From NCBI GenBank assembly GCA_031415695.1, contig JANOSH010000027.1, positions 1-64,000 on the forward strand: a DNA stretch of 64,000 nucleotides. Direction: 5' to 3'. This DNA comes from JANOSH01 sp031415695. Its GTDB lineage: Bacteria > Actinomycetota > Acidimicrobiia > Acidimicrobiales > Ilumatobacteraceae. Of the stretch, positions 48,147 through 57,919 are shown piece after piece (position 1 is the stretch's first letter; every line of letters begins with the position of its first letter). A model generated the notes under the pieces. The model did no database searches, had not been told where the DNA came from, and worked only from the letters and a program-made list of their open reading frames with translations. Both the position numbers and the translations under genes were made by a program.

Positions 48147-49343
48147 CTAGCCGGGGCGGCCAGCGCCGACGACACTGGACGAGATTCCCGTGATCGACAC
48201 CGTGGATCCCGAATACGGGGCATGGATCATTTGGCCGCCACCAATCGAGATGCCGACATGGTGAAGATCGCCATAGAAAAAGATGAGGTCGCCAGGCTGG
48301 GCCTGATCGAGGGGCACCTTTGGCAAAGCGTGATACTGCTGCGATGAGGTTCGTGGGATACCGACACCGGCTTGCGCCCATGCCCACGACGTAAGGCCCG
48401 AGCAGTCGAATGACACACCGGGGCTGGCAGTGGCGAACCGATAGGGCACGCCGATTTGGCTGTATGCGGCGGCCACCGCTCGACCAGCAGCGCCCGAAAC
48501 CGCGGGTGCAGGCGGGGGTGCGGGGCGAGCCTTAATCGTGGTAGTGACTGCTGGGGCCGGCTGACCCTTCACCGTGGTAGTTGGGTTGGCGGTCGTGACC
48601 CGAGACGTTGAGGCTGACGTCGTGGGGCCAGCGGTGTTGGGGGCGCGAGCCGCAATCGCACGTTGCTGATCGGATATCTTGCGAATGGTTTCGGCGTCGG
48701 CCACCCGCTTGCGTTCGGCGGCTTGGCGTGCTTCGACTACCAGAGCGGCAAACTCACCGGTGTTCTTGGTTTGCAAAGCGTCGATCTGCGCCTGTGCGGC
48801 GTCGAGGTCACGTCGCTGCTTCTCGGTCTGCGCGACCAAACCGGCTGCTTCTTTTTGTTTGGAACTGAGAGCAACTCGCAGCTTGCCGGTGTCTTCTCGG
48901 GCAGCTCGCATCTGATCGGCGATGTCGTTGGTTCCACCAAGCAGTACCGATGAATACCCGTCGCGCTGTGCGACGTCGTTTCCAAGCCCATCGTTGGAGA
49001 GCAGCGTTCCCAAACCTCGAGACGTTGAGCCGTACACGTAACTCTTCACCGCGAACTGTGTCATCTGGCTACCAAGGCTGGCGAGCACGGCGTCTTGTTT
49101 GCCGAGCTGTGTTTGTGACACCACCAGCTCTTTGTTAAGACCGGCAAGCTTGTCCTGCGCACCAGCAAGCTGTTCGGACAACCGTTCTGCGGTTCGTTGT
49201 AGTTCGTGTTCTTTTTCGACAAGGCGAGCCGCTTCGGCCTTGTTGTCGGCTAACGGGTCGGCAGATGCGGGCGGCGTGCCGAGCCCCAATAGGCTGACCG
49301 TCGTCACGACAAAAAATACTCGAACCCAACCTCGTCTCCGCAT
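48147..49343 (-). CDS. Secreted NlpC/P60 peptidoglycan hydrolase with coiled coil
   Basis: A 398-residue RipA-like cell-wall endopeptidase. Signal peptide (RRRGWVRVFFVVTTVSLLGL, cut near ASA-DP), a long coiled coil (about 30-200, e.g. EAARLVEKEHELQRTAERLS), a Thr/Pro-rich linker, and a C-terminal NlpC/P60 domain with catalytic Cys in SFDCSGLTSWAW and His in LHHVGISIG. It cuts the D-Glu/mDAP bond and acts in septum splitting. ATG 49341-49343 gives a proper signal peptide; the open frame upstream overlaps guaA. Confidence 0.92.
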   Translation of the reverse strand: MRRRGWVRVFFVVTTVSLLGLGTPPASADPLADNKAEAARLVEKEHELQRTAERLSEQLAGAQDKLAGLNKELVVSQTQLGKQDAVLASLGSQMTQFAVKSYVYGSTSRGLGTLLSNDGLGNDVAQRDGYSSVLLGGTNDIADQMRAAREDTGKLRVALSSKQKEAAGLVAQTEKQRRDLDAAQAQIDALQTKNTGEFAALVVEARQAAERKRVADAETIRKISDQQRAIAARAPNTAGPTTSASTSRVTTANPTTTVKGQPAPAVTTTIKARPAPPPAPAVSGAAGRAVAAAYSQIGVPYRFATASPGVSFDCSGLTSWAWAQAGVGIPRTSSQQYHALPKVPLDQAQPGDLIFFYGDLHHVGISIGGGQMIHAPYSGSTVSITGISSSVVGAGRPG

Positions 49344-49404
49344 AGCAGAAGGTACCGTAGCAAACGTTACGATCGTGTTGCATCCATGGGCGTCTTCTTG
49401 ACGA

Positions 49405-50949
49405 TTACTCCCACTCGATAGTTCCGGGCGGTTTCGACGTGATGTCGTACACCACACGGTTCACCCCGGCCACCTCGTTGACGATTCGGTTAGCCATCCG
49501 GTCGAGCAGGTCGTAGGGCAAGCGGGCCCAATCAGCGGTCATCGCGTCGTCGGATGTAACGGCTCGGATGATGATCGGGCGAGCATAGGTTCGCTCGTCG
49601 CCCATTACACCAACCGAACGAATATCGGCCAAAACAGCAAATGCCTGCCATATTTCACGTTCCAAGCCGGCTAACCGCACCTCCTGGCGAACAATGGCGT
49701 CGGCCTCTTGAAGAATCGCAACCTTTTCACGGTCGACATCGCCAATGATGCGAACCCCGAGACCGGGTCCCGGGAACGGTTGGCGCCACACGATTTCGTC
49801 AGGCAATCCCAGCTCTGCGCCAACGCGTCGAACCTCGTCTTTGAACAGATTGCGGAGCGGCTCAACGAGTTCAAATGTCATATCGTCGGGTAAACCACCC
49901 ACGTTGTGGTGACTCTTAATGACCGAGGCCTTACCGTCGGTGCCACCGCTCTCGATGACATCGGGGTACAACGTTCCCTGAACCAGATACTTGGCGTCGG
50001 TTAACCCGCCGGTGTATTCCTCGAAGACGCGGATGAAGGTCTCGCCGATGATCTTTCTTTTCGTTTCCGGTTCGCTGACACCTGCGAGCTTGTCGAAAAA
50101 CCTGTCGCCGGCATCGACATGGATCAATTCGATGCCCTGATGTTTACGGAATGTCTCGACGACCTGTTCGCTCTCGCCCTTTCGCATCAGACCGGTATCG
50201 ACATAGATACAGGTGAGCTGTGAACCGACGGCCCGATGCACAAGCGCAGCGGCAACCGACGAATCGACGCCGCCCGACAAGCCGCAAATCACTCGACCAC
50301 CGCCTACTTGCGCGCGCACTTTGGTGACGGCCTCGTCGAGGATGCTGGCATCGGTCCACGAGGGGTGACACCCAGACAGGTCGTGGAGGAAACGCCGGAG
50401 CACGTCTATCCCGAATGGGCTGTGCACGACCTCGGGGTGATACTGGACTCCCCAGATCCGGCGGTCGTCGTTCTCGATAATGGCCATCGGTGCCCCGGCC
50501 GTCGACCCAGTCGCACGGAATCCGGGCGGCGTAACGGTTACAGCGTCGAAGTGGCTCATCCACACCGGTTGCTCGAGCGGAAGGCCCGCGGCGAGGCTAG
50601 AACCGGACGACACGGTGAGCGTGGCCCGTCCGTACTCGCCGGCCTCGCTTCGCCCGACAACGCCGCCCAATTGCTTGACGATCAGCTGAGCGCCGTAGCA
50701 GATGCCCAGAATCGGGATTCCAAGCTCGTAGATGGCCGGGTCGAGTTCGGGCGAGCCGGGAACGTGAACGCTTTTGGGCCCGCCCGAAAGAATGATGGCG
50801 TCCGGCGCTTTGGCTCGAACCTGAGCCGCGCTAACGGTGTGAGGGACGATCTCGCTGTACACATTGAGTTCGCGCACGCGTCGGGCAATGAGCTGCGCGT
50901 ACTGCGCCCCGAAGTCGACAACAAGGCAGGAATCGAAAGGTCCACTCAC
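49405..50949 (-). CDS. guaA: GMP synthase (glutamine-hydrolysing)
   Basis: Converts XMP to GMP. The 514-residue protein has the class I amidotransferase domain (about 1-200; Cys in ILGICYGAQL, His in VQYHPEVVH), the PP-loop ATP pyrophosphatase (ICGLSGGVDSSV, about 225-236) and the C-terminal dimerisation domain (PRPIIIRAV-like YARPIIIRAVTSDD, ending PPGTIEWE). GTG 50947-50949 gives the usual N-terminus FDSCLVVDFGAQY; the frame extends 42 codons upstream with non-family sequence. Gap of 38 bp to the next minus-strand gene. Confidence 0.96.
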   Translation of the reverse strand: MSGPFDSCLVVDFGAQYAQLIARRVRELNVYSEIVPHTVSAAQVRAKAPDAIILSGGPKSVHVPGSPELDPAIYELGIPILGICYGAQLIVKQLGGVVGRSEAGEYGRATLTVSSGSSLAAGLPLEQPVWMSHFDAVTVTPPGFRATGSTAGAPMAIIENDDRRIWGVQYHPEVVHSPFGIDVLRRFLHDLSGCHPSWTDASILDEAVTKVRAQVGGGRVICGLSGGVDSSVAAALVHRAVGSQLTCIYVDTGLMRKGESEQVVETFRKHQGIELIHVDAGDRFFDKLAGVSEPETKRKIIGETFIRVFEEYTGGLTDAKYLVQGTLYPDVIESGGTDGKASVIKSHHNVGGLPDDMTFELVEPLRNLFKDEVRRVGAELGLPDEIVWRQPFPGPGLGVRIIGDVDREKVAILQEADAIVRQEVRLAGLEREIWQAFAVLADIRSVGVMGDERTYARPIIIRAVTSDDAMTADWARLPYDLLDRMANRIVNEVAGVNRVVYDITSKPPGTIEWE

Positions 50950-50987
50950 AGCCGACAAGCTAGATGGTGGAGGGATAAAGCGAATGG

Positions 50988-52184
50988 TTAGATGGTGAGG
51001 GTCCCGACTACGAAGACGGTTGACGCGAGGGAGTCGGCATTCACCGCAGGCGTGGACGCGAAAACCCAATCCCACGAGAACGCTTTGGTGTCGTATACAC
51101 CGGGGACTGCCGCTACATCATCGACTGTCGGGCGGGCAGTGAAATAGCCATGTTGCCCCGACCAGCCGACGGCCCACGGGCTGCGCCAATCATGAATCTC
51201 GGCCTTGGTCGCACCCGACACCGCTTCGGTATAGACCAAATCCTTACCGCCAGCGACCGGCTTGCGAGCACTCGGCTTCACGCCGTCGACCGTGGGCCCA
51301 AAGGCGTCGTTTCGTTCGGTCAGGAATTCGCCGGTTCCAGTTGGCGACACCCTGACGTAGCCGTCGTAACCGTCGGTACCAAACGACCAATAACCCGATT
51401 GTGACGCGCCGAGATACAGCGGATATTGGGGCACTGCGGTCACCGTTCGGTCAACCCAGGTGCCAGTCGTGAAGTCGACAGTGCGAACCCGCAGCTTCAT
51501 CTCGCGGATGAGTTTTTCGGTGGTGTAGGGCGGTGGAGGACCAGCCGCATCGATGAGGAGCGCAACGGAATGATCGCCAACCGCTACCGGCGTCTGGCCG
51601 AGGTAGGTGACGTCATTGGGTGTTGGGAGGAATGTCTCGAACGTCTTGTTCTTCAAATCGAACGCGACTAGTTGAGTCGAATGGGGGCCGCCTTTTGTGT
51701 TGCTCGCATTGATATCGAGATACACCTCCCACCGATTCGCCACTATGACACTCGGCGCACTCGCACAGCCGCCAGGGGTCCACATTCGGTCGGTGCTGAT
51801 TATCTCAATGGTCCAACCCGGCGCAGGGGTGTACTGGTCGGCCTTGCCTGCTTCGAGCGCGAGCAGGAACGACTTGCCAAGGCCGGGCTTACTGGCGCGA
51901 ACCAGCAGACCGGGATCGGTGGAAGCACCGGGAGCAGCCGGGCTGCTCGGCGACGACCTGGTGACGAAACGGCCTGACGCCACGGTTGTCGGGGGGCTCG
52001 TCGTTACCGGCTTTACCGCGGTAACCGTTGAAGAACTCGACCCACTCGCGGCTGGAAACGATTCAGTCGACTTGGGTGCCGACGTGCTCGATGTTGCAAC
52101 GGTGGTAACAGTGACCGATGGCGGCGACGCCTGGAAACCACAACCAACTACTGCCACTACGAGCAACCCAACCGTGAGTCTCAT
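50988..52184 (-). CDS. Putative lipoprotein, hypothetical
   Basis: A 398-residue exported protein with a lipoprotein signal (LTVGLLVVAVVGCG, lipobox VVGC around residue 12-15), a long Ser/Thr/Pro linker (about 20-95) and a beta-rich C-terminal domain of ~300 residues with strands such as VANRWEVYLDINASN and YPLYLGASQSGYWSFGTDGY, which may be a propeller-like fold. No family recognised. TACGCT lies seven bases before the ATG, consistent with a leaderless start. Divergent from the ParA-like gene. Confidence 0.75.
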   Translation of the reverse strand: MRLTVGLLVVAVVGCGFQASPPSVTVTTVATSSTSAPKSTESFPAASGSSSSTVTAVKPVTTSPPTTVASGRFVTRSSPSSPAAPGASTDPGLLVRASKPGLGKSFLLALEAGKADQYTPAPGWTIEIISTDRMWTPGGCASAPSVIVANRWEVYLDINASNTKGGPHSTQLVAFDLKNKTFETFLPTPNDVTYLGQTPVAVGDHSVALLIDAAGPPPPYTTEKLIREMKLRVRTVDFTTGTWVDRTVTAVPQYPLYLGASQSGYWSFGTDGYDGYVRVSPTGTGEFLTERNDAFGPTVDGVKPSARKPVAGGKDLVYTEAVSGATKAEIHDWRSPWAVGWSGQHGYFTARPTVDDVAAVPGVYDTKAFSWDWVFASTPAVNADSLASTVFVVGTLTI

Positions 52185-52230
52185 GGATCAAAGCGTATGG
52201 CCTCCGCGGTCAACAAGGGGTTCAGCGTTC

Positions 52231-52242
52231 TAACCTCACGGG
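52231..52242 (+). promoter_or_regulatory. Leaderless -10 before the parA-like gene (TAACCT-N6-ATG)
   Basis: TAACCT at 52231-52236, six bases, then ATG at 52243. No SD is visible in the 58-bp divergent intergenic space. Confidence 0.55.
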
Positions 52243-53013
52243 ATGAGCGCTGTTGTGGCCGTTGTGAATCAGAAGGGCGGGGTCGGCAAGACCACCGTCA
52301 CGCTTGGCCTTGCGTCGGCCGCTGCTGCCGCAAATCGGCGTACGCTCGTGGTCGATCTCGACCCCCAGGCCAGTAGTACCTGGGTACTTGGCCTCGATCC
52401 GCAATCCGTCGAGATGTCCACGTCCGAGCTTCTCCAAGTAGCCCGTGCCGGATGGGCACGCGACGCTGTTCAACCAAGCAGTTGGGGTCCGTGCGTCGAC
52501 ATCATTCCAGCGTCGAGCCGCCTGCAACAACGAGAGTCCCTGGGACCCAACGCAGTCGGACGGCTGGCCAAGGCGCTCGATGGACTCCACGACGACTACG
52601 ACCTCGTCCTCATCGATTGCGCTCCTTCGCTTGGCAATCTCGCTCGCAATGCTCTTGCCGCTGCAAGCCACGCGCTTGTCGTCACCGAGCCGTCGTCGCT
52701 GGGTTTGCGGGGTATCGGAGCCGTCGCCGATTTCATCGATGATGTGTGGGAGGGCTACAACCCGAACCTCGAACTCCTCGGCGTCGTCGTCAACCGTGTG
52801 CCCCCCGTGTCGGGCGAAGCCGATCGGCAATACGACGAGCTCAACCGCACCGTGGGCAAGCGAGCCGTGTGGAAGCCTGTGGTTCCCCAACGAGTGGTGT
52901 TGGGTCAAGCAATTGCCGAACGTATGCCCATTCACAGCTATGGCAGCAGGGCATCCGATGTCATTGCAGTGTTCGACCAGCTCTATGCCAAGTTGAGGCG
53001 CACCGTACGCTGA
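52243..53013 (+). CDS. ParA/Soj-family ATPase
   Basis: A 256-residue P-loop ATPase. Deviant Walker A KGGVGKT (11-17), Walker A' VVDLDPQASST, and Walker B LVLIDCAPSLG; the C-terminal SGEADRQYDEL and RASDVIAVFDQLY match chromosomal or orphan ParA proteins. No parB or parS array is seen next to it, so it is unlikely to be the main partition locus; it may place a protein complex. It ends 4 bp before the flavoprotein gene. Confidence 0.9.
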   Translation: MSAVVAVVNQKGGVGKTTVTLGLASAAAAANRRTLVVDLDPQASSTWVLGLDPQSVEMSTSELLQVARAGWARDAVQPSSWGPCVDIIPASSRLQQRESLGPNAVGRLAKALDGLHDDYDLVLIDCAPSLGNLARNALAAASHALVVTEPSSLGLRGIGAVADFIDDVWEGYNPNLELLGVVVNRVPPVSGEADRQYDELNRTVGKRAVWKPVVPQRVVLGQAIAERMPIHSYGSRASDVIAVFDQLYAKLRRTVR

Positions 53014-53017
53014 CCGC

Positions 53018-54631
53018 ATGGTCCAAACGTGTGATGTCATTGTCCTCGGAAGTGGGGCGAGCGGCCTTGTCGCAGCGGTAGCCGCACATCATCACGGAGC
53101 GGATGTTTGCGTTTTTGAAAAGTCCGGTCTTCTCGGTGGGACATCGGCGATTTCCGGCGGCATTGTGTGGATGCCGAACAACCATCACATGGCCGACGCT
53201 GGTTTGGCCGACTCACGCGGCGACGCTCTTGATTACCTGTCGTCGTTGTCGCTGGGTCATATCGATTCCGACCTTGCCGCCACGTTCGTGGACGAAGGTC
53301 CGGCGGCGATCAAATGGCTCGAAGAACACACGCCGTGTCGGTTCGCCATCGTCGACGGTTACCCCGATTATCACCCCGAGCACCCCGGCGGTAAGCCCGG
53401 GGGTGGCCGTTCACTCGACAATGAGCTGTTCGACTGGACCTCACTCGGTGAGTGGGGCGACCGTATCCGCACCGACTCACCTCGCCCGTTGACGCTGCGC
53501 GAAACCCCGCTCGGTGGTGCCACCGCGCTCCCTGCCATGTCGGTCATCGGTGAACGCATAGCCGCTGGCTCTGTTGGTTTCGGCAGGGCGTTGGTGGGGG
53601 CCCTCGTTCGCTCCTGTCTGGAACGGGGCATCGACCTCCAGACTGAGCATCGCGCCGAGGCATTACTCACCGCCGACGATGGGCGGGTAACCGGCGTTCG
53701 ATTCAGCACGCCCACCGGCCCTGTCGAGGTAAACGCTCGACGTGGTGTCATCTTGGCCACCGGCGGGTTCGAATGGAACGACGACCTAGTCAAGACCCAC
53801 CTGCGCGGTCCTATGGTTCTGGCCGCGAGCCCAGCAACGAACACCGGCGACGGCCTCACCATGGCCATGGATGCGGGAGCGCGTCTCGGCAACATGAGCG
53901 GCGCCTGGTGGGTGCCCGTCACCCAGGTTCCTGGCGATCAGCGGTGGGGCGTGCAGCGCGCTCACCTCATCCTGGGTGAACGCACGCGGCCCGGCTCGAT
54001 CATGGTCAATGGTTCCGGGCGGCGATTCTGCAACGAGGCTGCGAACTACAACGCTCTCGGCGGTGTATTCCATGCCTTCGACCCCGTCAGTTTCAGCTAC
54101 CCGAATCAGCCCGCCTGGATGATTTTCGATCACCAACACAAACAGCGCTACGACGTCGCTAGCGCCAAAGCCGGCGACACGACTCCCGACTGGATTGTGT
54201 CGGCACCAACTGTCCGCGAGCTCGGCGAGGCGCTCGGCATCGATGCCGACATGCTTACGACAACCGTCGATCGATTCAATATCTCCGCCGTCAACGGGGC
54301 CGACCCCGATTTCGGGCGAGGACAATCGGCCTACGACACATTCAACGGTGACCGAAGCTTCGAAGGCGTAGCCGCCACGCTCGGGCCTTTGGAGCGCGGC
54401 CCGTATCACGCCATCCGAATCGATATCGGCTCACTCGGCACCAACGGCGGGCCGCGCACCGATAGTCGCTCTCGGGTGCTATCACGTCATGGCGGGGTAA
54501 TCGCCGGCCTATACGCAGTGGGCAATGCCATGGCCGCGCCCACCGGCATGGTGTACGGCGGCGCAGGCGGCACACTCGGGCCGGCCATCACGTTCGGGTT
54601 CATCGCCGGCCGCGACGCCGCCGAAAGCTAG
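53018..54631 (+). CDS. FAD-dependent dehydrogenase, 3-ketosteroid-delta1-dehydrogenase-like
   Basis: A 537-residue flavoprotein of the fumarate reductase/KstD family. FAD motif VIVLGSGASGLVAA (about 8-21), EKSGLLGGTSAISGG with the conserved flavin contact, RRGVILATGGFEWN, and the C-terminal VYGGAGGTLGPAITFGF, which closely parallels the KstD end motif. It may dehydrogenate a steroid or a related cyclic ketone. No other steroid genes are adjacent. It lies 4 bp after a ParA-like gene, probably in one transcript. Confidence 0.88.
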   Translation: MVQTCDVIVLGSGASGLVAAVAAHHHGADVCVFEKSGLLGGTSAISGGIVWMPNNHHMADAGLADSRGDALDYLSSLSLGHIDSDLAATFVDEGPAAIKWLEEHTPCRFAIVDGYPDYHPEHPGGKPGGGRSLDNELFDWTSLGEWGDRIRTDSPRPLTLRETPLGGATALPAMSVIGERIAAGSVGFGRALVGALVRSCLERGIDLQTEHRAEALLTADDGRVTGVRFSTPTGPVEVNARRGVILATGGFEWNDDLVKTHLRGPMVLAASPATNTGDGLTMAMDAGARLGNMSGAWWVPVTQVPGDQRWGVQRAHLILGERTRPGSIMVNGSGRRFCNEAANYNALGGVFHAFDPVSFSYPNQPAWMIFDHQHKQRYDVASAKAGDTTPDWIVSAPTVRELGEALGIDADMLTTTVDRFNISAVNGADPDFGRGQSAYDTFNGDRSFEGVAATLGPLERGPYHAIRIDIGSLGTNGGPRTDSRSRVLSRHGGVIAGLYAVGNAMAAPTGMVYGGAGGTLGPAITFGFIAGRDAAES

Positions 54632-54639
54632 TCGACGGC

Positions 54640-55341
54640 TCAGCGTGCATCGATCGCGAACGGGTCCGCTGCGGCATCAGCACACGCTTCAGGATTCTTG
54701 ACGAGCCAGGCCGACACCTCGTCCACCGGGCTCTTCACCACGCCTGTGCGCCACGCGTCGAAGTAGGGCCACGGGTAAATCGTCCCCCGCCTGACCTTCC
54801 ATTCCGCCTCGGGACATGGCGTCGAAATGCCGACATGGATATGACAGGCAGTCGAATCGCCCGTCAGTCCTATGTTCCCAATCACCTTCCCGACCGTCAC
54901 TCGCTCGCCCTTGGTCACATCAACGCGATCGAGATGGCTCGTGTAGTACCGCACCCCATCGTCACCGACAATGCCGACCGATGGTCCCCCGCGCAACGCC
55001 GGATTGTCATCGGCCTTGATATAGCGGTCAACAGCGCGCACATCGGTTGCGAACCCGGTAGCCATCGCCAAAACATCGGTACCGCAAGCCGCGAACACGT
55101 CGGTGGCGGGGTAACCCGAATGCGTTCTCGCATAGCTCACGTTCGCCCCTTCCGGGATCGGGAACACATGGTTGAGCGGGTCGAGCACAATGGTGGTCGT
55201 GGTCGTGGTGGTTTCGAAGACAGTGCGTGAAGTGGCGGGAACTGTCGTGGTCGTCGTTGGTAACGGCACCGCCGCTGGCTGCGCAGTCGATGAGCATGCC
55301 GCCACCATCGCCAGCGCGAATACAACGTTTCGTCGGATCAA
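54640..55341 (-). CDS. M23-family peptidase-like lipoprotein
   Basis: A 233-residue lipoprotein with lipobox VAAC (about 13-16), a Thr-rich linker and an M23-type domain: His/Asp in ARTHSGYPATDVFA, the core strand VLAMATGFATDV, and the HxH motif CHIHVG. Such enzymes cut peptidoglycan crossbridges; all zinc ligands (H, D, H) are visible. It begins at TTG overlapping the methyltransferase stop and is the third gene of the operon with the GT-C protein and methyltransferase. Confidence 0.84.
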   Translation of the reverse strand: MIRRNVVFALAMVAACSSTAQPAAVPLPTTTTTVPATSRTVFETTTTTTTIVLDPLNHVFPIPEGANVSYARTHSGYPATDVFAACGTDVLAMATGFATDVRAVDRYIKADDNPALRGGPSVGIVGDDGVRYYTSHLDRVDVTKGERVTVGKVIGNIGLTGDSTACHIHVGISTPCPEAEWKVRRGTIYPWPYFDAWRTGVVKSPVDEVSAWLVKNPEACADAAADPFAIDAR

Positions 55342-56060
55342 GGTTTGCGGCCCAACGCCACTACCGACAAACCAAACGGCAGCGAAACGTGACGTAGGAG
55401 TTGGCGTTCGGCCGCCGCTACGAGGCCGAGCACCCCGGCCAGGCCGCCCGCATTCTGAGCCAGGTCGCTGCTACTTCGACCATTCTCGACAACAGCCTTC
55501 ACGGCGGCCGCCGGTATGAGGAAACTATAGGCACCGGTTGACCGCACGACATCCATGTCGGCCGACACCAACAGCGCCTCAAGGTCCCGACGCGAAAACC
55601 GACGAGCACCATGCACTTCGCGGTCATGGGCTCGCATCAGGCGCCTCACCCCCGGCTCCATCAGTGCGACCACTCCCCCAGGCTTGGTCACCCGAACGAG
55701 TTCGCGAACAGCCGCCGCCGGGTCGGCAACGGCCGCGTGGTAGAGCACCGTGACGCACAAGACGGCATCGAACGCAGCGTCGGCGAACGGTAAGGAACTC
55801 AGATCGGCCACCGCGCGATCAGCAGTCGGATGGTTCTCGCCATAGAGTTCCAGCGCCAGCGGTTCAAAATCGGAGGCCACCACCCGCCCCGAGTTGGCAA
55901 GCCATGCTCCGGTAGCCCCGGTACCCGAACCAGCGTCGAGGAACCGGCCACCTGTCACTAGGTAAGGTTCGAGGAGCCCACGAAGTAATGCTCGTGTTGA
56001 TGCGTACCACCAGTGGGCATTTTCGACGTCGGCCATCAACCGGTACTCGTCGCGGTTCAT
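55338..56060 (-). CDS. Class I SAM-dependent methyltransferase
   Basis: A 240-residue methyltransferase. Motif I FLDAGSGTGATGAW (about 40-53), motif II VVASDFEPLA, motif III/IV AAFDAVLCVTVLYHA and post-motif VTKPGGVVALMEPG. Substrate unknown; position suggests modification of a polyprenyl sugar or glycan. Starts in ATGA overlap with the GT-C gene and ends overlapping the M23 gene. Confidence 0.88.
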   Translation of the reverse strand: MNRDEYRLMADVENAHWWYASTRALLRGLLEPYLVTGGRFLDAGSGTGATGAWLANSGRVVASDFEPLALELYGENHPTADRAVADLSSLPFADAAFDAVLCVTVLYHAAVADPAAAVRELVRVTKPGGVVALMEPGVRRLMRAHDREVHGARRFSRRDLEALLVSADMDVVRSTGAYSFLIPAAAVKAVVENGRSSSDLAQNAGGLAGVLGLVAAAERQLLRHVSLPFGLSVVALGRKP

Positions 56061-57919
56061 GGAGCGAGCGCGCGTGCGGCACGATCTTTTAAGGTCTCGG
56101 CCTTCACCTGCGCGGCGAAACCGCGCAGATCGTACAGCTCGTAGCGGCCACCACTACTGAGCTTGGTTGGCGGACCGAGAACAGCCTGCACCGCGGGCGA
56201 CGTGTCGGGCACGGCGTTCGGGCCGACAGTCGAGTTGCGATCGATGACCAATGCACGAAATCCGATTGCAACGACCGTTGTGAGCCACTCCTCAGCCGGT
56301 TGTGATTCGAAGGCCAGCGGATAGTCGGGATACCGGCCACGCACGAACCCGAAACTCCATTTCACACCGGGCTCATATACATACCCAAGCGCCTGGTCGT
56401 AGGCACCCGTGCCGCCCCGGTCGGGTACCTCCGGGAACGGCACATGAGGCCAGGTGAACACAGCTCCGCCAGGCCCAACCACGTCGGCTGCAGCGCGAAA
56501 AAATGGCCGTTCATCGGTGGAACGAGCAGCAATGGCGTCGTACGGCGGCACATCGGCCGGGGTCCATTGGTCGACTAGTCCAACAGCTAAGAGCGAGATC
56601 GCCACTGCCGGTGCCGCCCATCGGGGCCGAACCTTCTGACTGAGCCAACGTTCGACCACAAGGCCCAGCGCGGCCAATGACAAGAACGCGATAACGATCG
56701 AAATTCGATTCCAAGCACGGATATAGCTCATGCCGGCGGCCGCAATAAGAAGTGACCCCCCGCTCACTGTACCCATCAGCAGACAGCACAGATTGAGCAA
56801 CCCGAGTCTGGTCAGTTGCGTGCCGGTTGGACCGCGCAAGCGGCCGAGCGCCGCGCCGGCAACGCCAAGCAGCAAACCAACGAACCCGATGGCACCGATT
56901 ACGCCAAGTTGTTGACCCGGTTCACTCGGCACCACTTTGCCTTGGGAACGGTCAGTGACCTTTGCGAGCGGCGCTACCCGATGACCAACGCGAGGCATCA
57001 CCAACTGACTGATTCTCAGGCCATACAGTTCGGTCTCGGTGGGGCTTCGTTGGGCGACGCCTGCATTGGCTCCCTCGCGAGCCTGGTAGACCAACGTGGG
57101 CGACACGTTGAGCCCGAATACCAGGCCGCTAGCAACGATGAGCGCACCGGCAGAGACGAGAGGGGCTAGCCACCGGCGATGGTTCACCGCGGCAAAGCTC
57201 GCAGCCAAAACTATGAGACCCATCGAGAACATGAAGTAATACGACCCAGTCGACGCAAGACCGATACCACCGGCAAGTACCCAACGCGATCGTGCCGACC
57301 GCAGATCGAGCCGAACCCGGTTCTGGTCGGTCAGACGAACGAGCGGGGGCGTGTCGTCGAACATCGACAGCGCGAACAACATGCCGAGTGGCACCATTTG
57401 GTAACCCGACAGCAACAGATGTCCTTCGCTACGCACGAAGTGGTACGGCGCGTACGCATACAGGAGCGCCAGAACGGCGGCGAGCCATCGGCGCAATCCA
57501 AGGATTCGCAGCACTGCGTGGGTCATCGCCGCTACTGCCCCGAACGACAACACGTAGAACAGGTTGATGGCCGAGCCTGGACCCCCGCTCACCCATGCGA
57601 GCAGACGCAGAATGAGCAGGTGAAGGTTGTCAACGCCTTGGGGCAAGTCGTACAGCGTTTGCCCGAACGGCCAGCCGAGATCAGGATTCGTGAGATATGT
57701 GCCGTGATCGCCCAGGGTTCGAGCGACCATGAGGTAGAAGGTGGCGTCACCGCCAACCGTGAATGGTTCGGACCACGTTGCGCGCCAGAGTCGAAACTGA
57801 ATTGCCACGAGTACGAGCGCGAGCAGGCCAACGACGGATGATTCGACTACGAGTGTGCGGGTACGGCCAGATGACACGGCAACGAACGATACGCCGTCGT
57901 ACACTGTTGGTTCCGCCAT
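56057..57919 (-). CDS. GT-C-type membrane glycosyltransferase-like protein
   Basis: A ~620-residue protein with about 10-11 membrane helices (first near 25-43) and the Asp-containing first extracytoplasmic loop FTVGGDATFYLMVARTLGDH, characteristic of GT-C fold mannosyl/oligosaccharyl transferases that use polyprenyl-phosphate sugars. The C-terminal ~130 residues form an extracytoplasmic domain. It lies in an operon with a methyltransferase and M23 peptidase, and opposite a GT2 enzyme that could make the polyprenyl donor. The ATG at 57917-57919 overlaps the divergent GT2 start by two bases. Confidence 0.83.
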   Translation of the reverse strand: MAEPTVYDGVSFVAVSSGRTRTLVVESSVVGLLALVLVAIQFRLWRATWSEPFTVGGDATFYLMVARTLGDHGTYLTNPDLGWPFGQTLYDLPQGVDNLHLLILRLLAWVSGGPGSAINLFYVLSFGAVAAMTHAVLRILGLRRWLAAVLALLYAYAPYHFVRSEGHLLLSGYQMVPLGMLFALSMFDDTPPLVRLTDQNRVRLDLRSARSRWVLAGGIGLASTGSYYFMFSMGLIVLAASFAAVNHRRWLAPLVSAGALIVASGLVFGLNVSPTLVYQAREGANAGVAQRSPTETELYGLRISQLVMPRVGHRVAPLAKVTDRSQGKVVPSEPGQQLGVIGAIGFVGLLLGVAGAALGRLRGPTGTQLTRLGLLNLCCLLMGTVSGGSLLIAAAGMSYIRAWNRISIVIAFLSLAALGLVVERWLSQKVRPRWAAPAVAISLLAVGLVDQWTPADVPPYDAIAARSTDERPFFRAAADVVGPGGAVFTWPHVPFPEVPDRGGTGAYDQALGYVYEPGVKWSFGFVRGRYPDYPLAFESQPAEEWLTTVVAIGFRALVIDRNSTVGPNAVPDTSPAVQAVLGPPTKLSSGGRYELYDLRGFAAQVKAETLKDRAARALAP

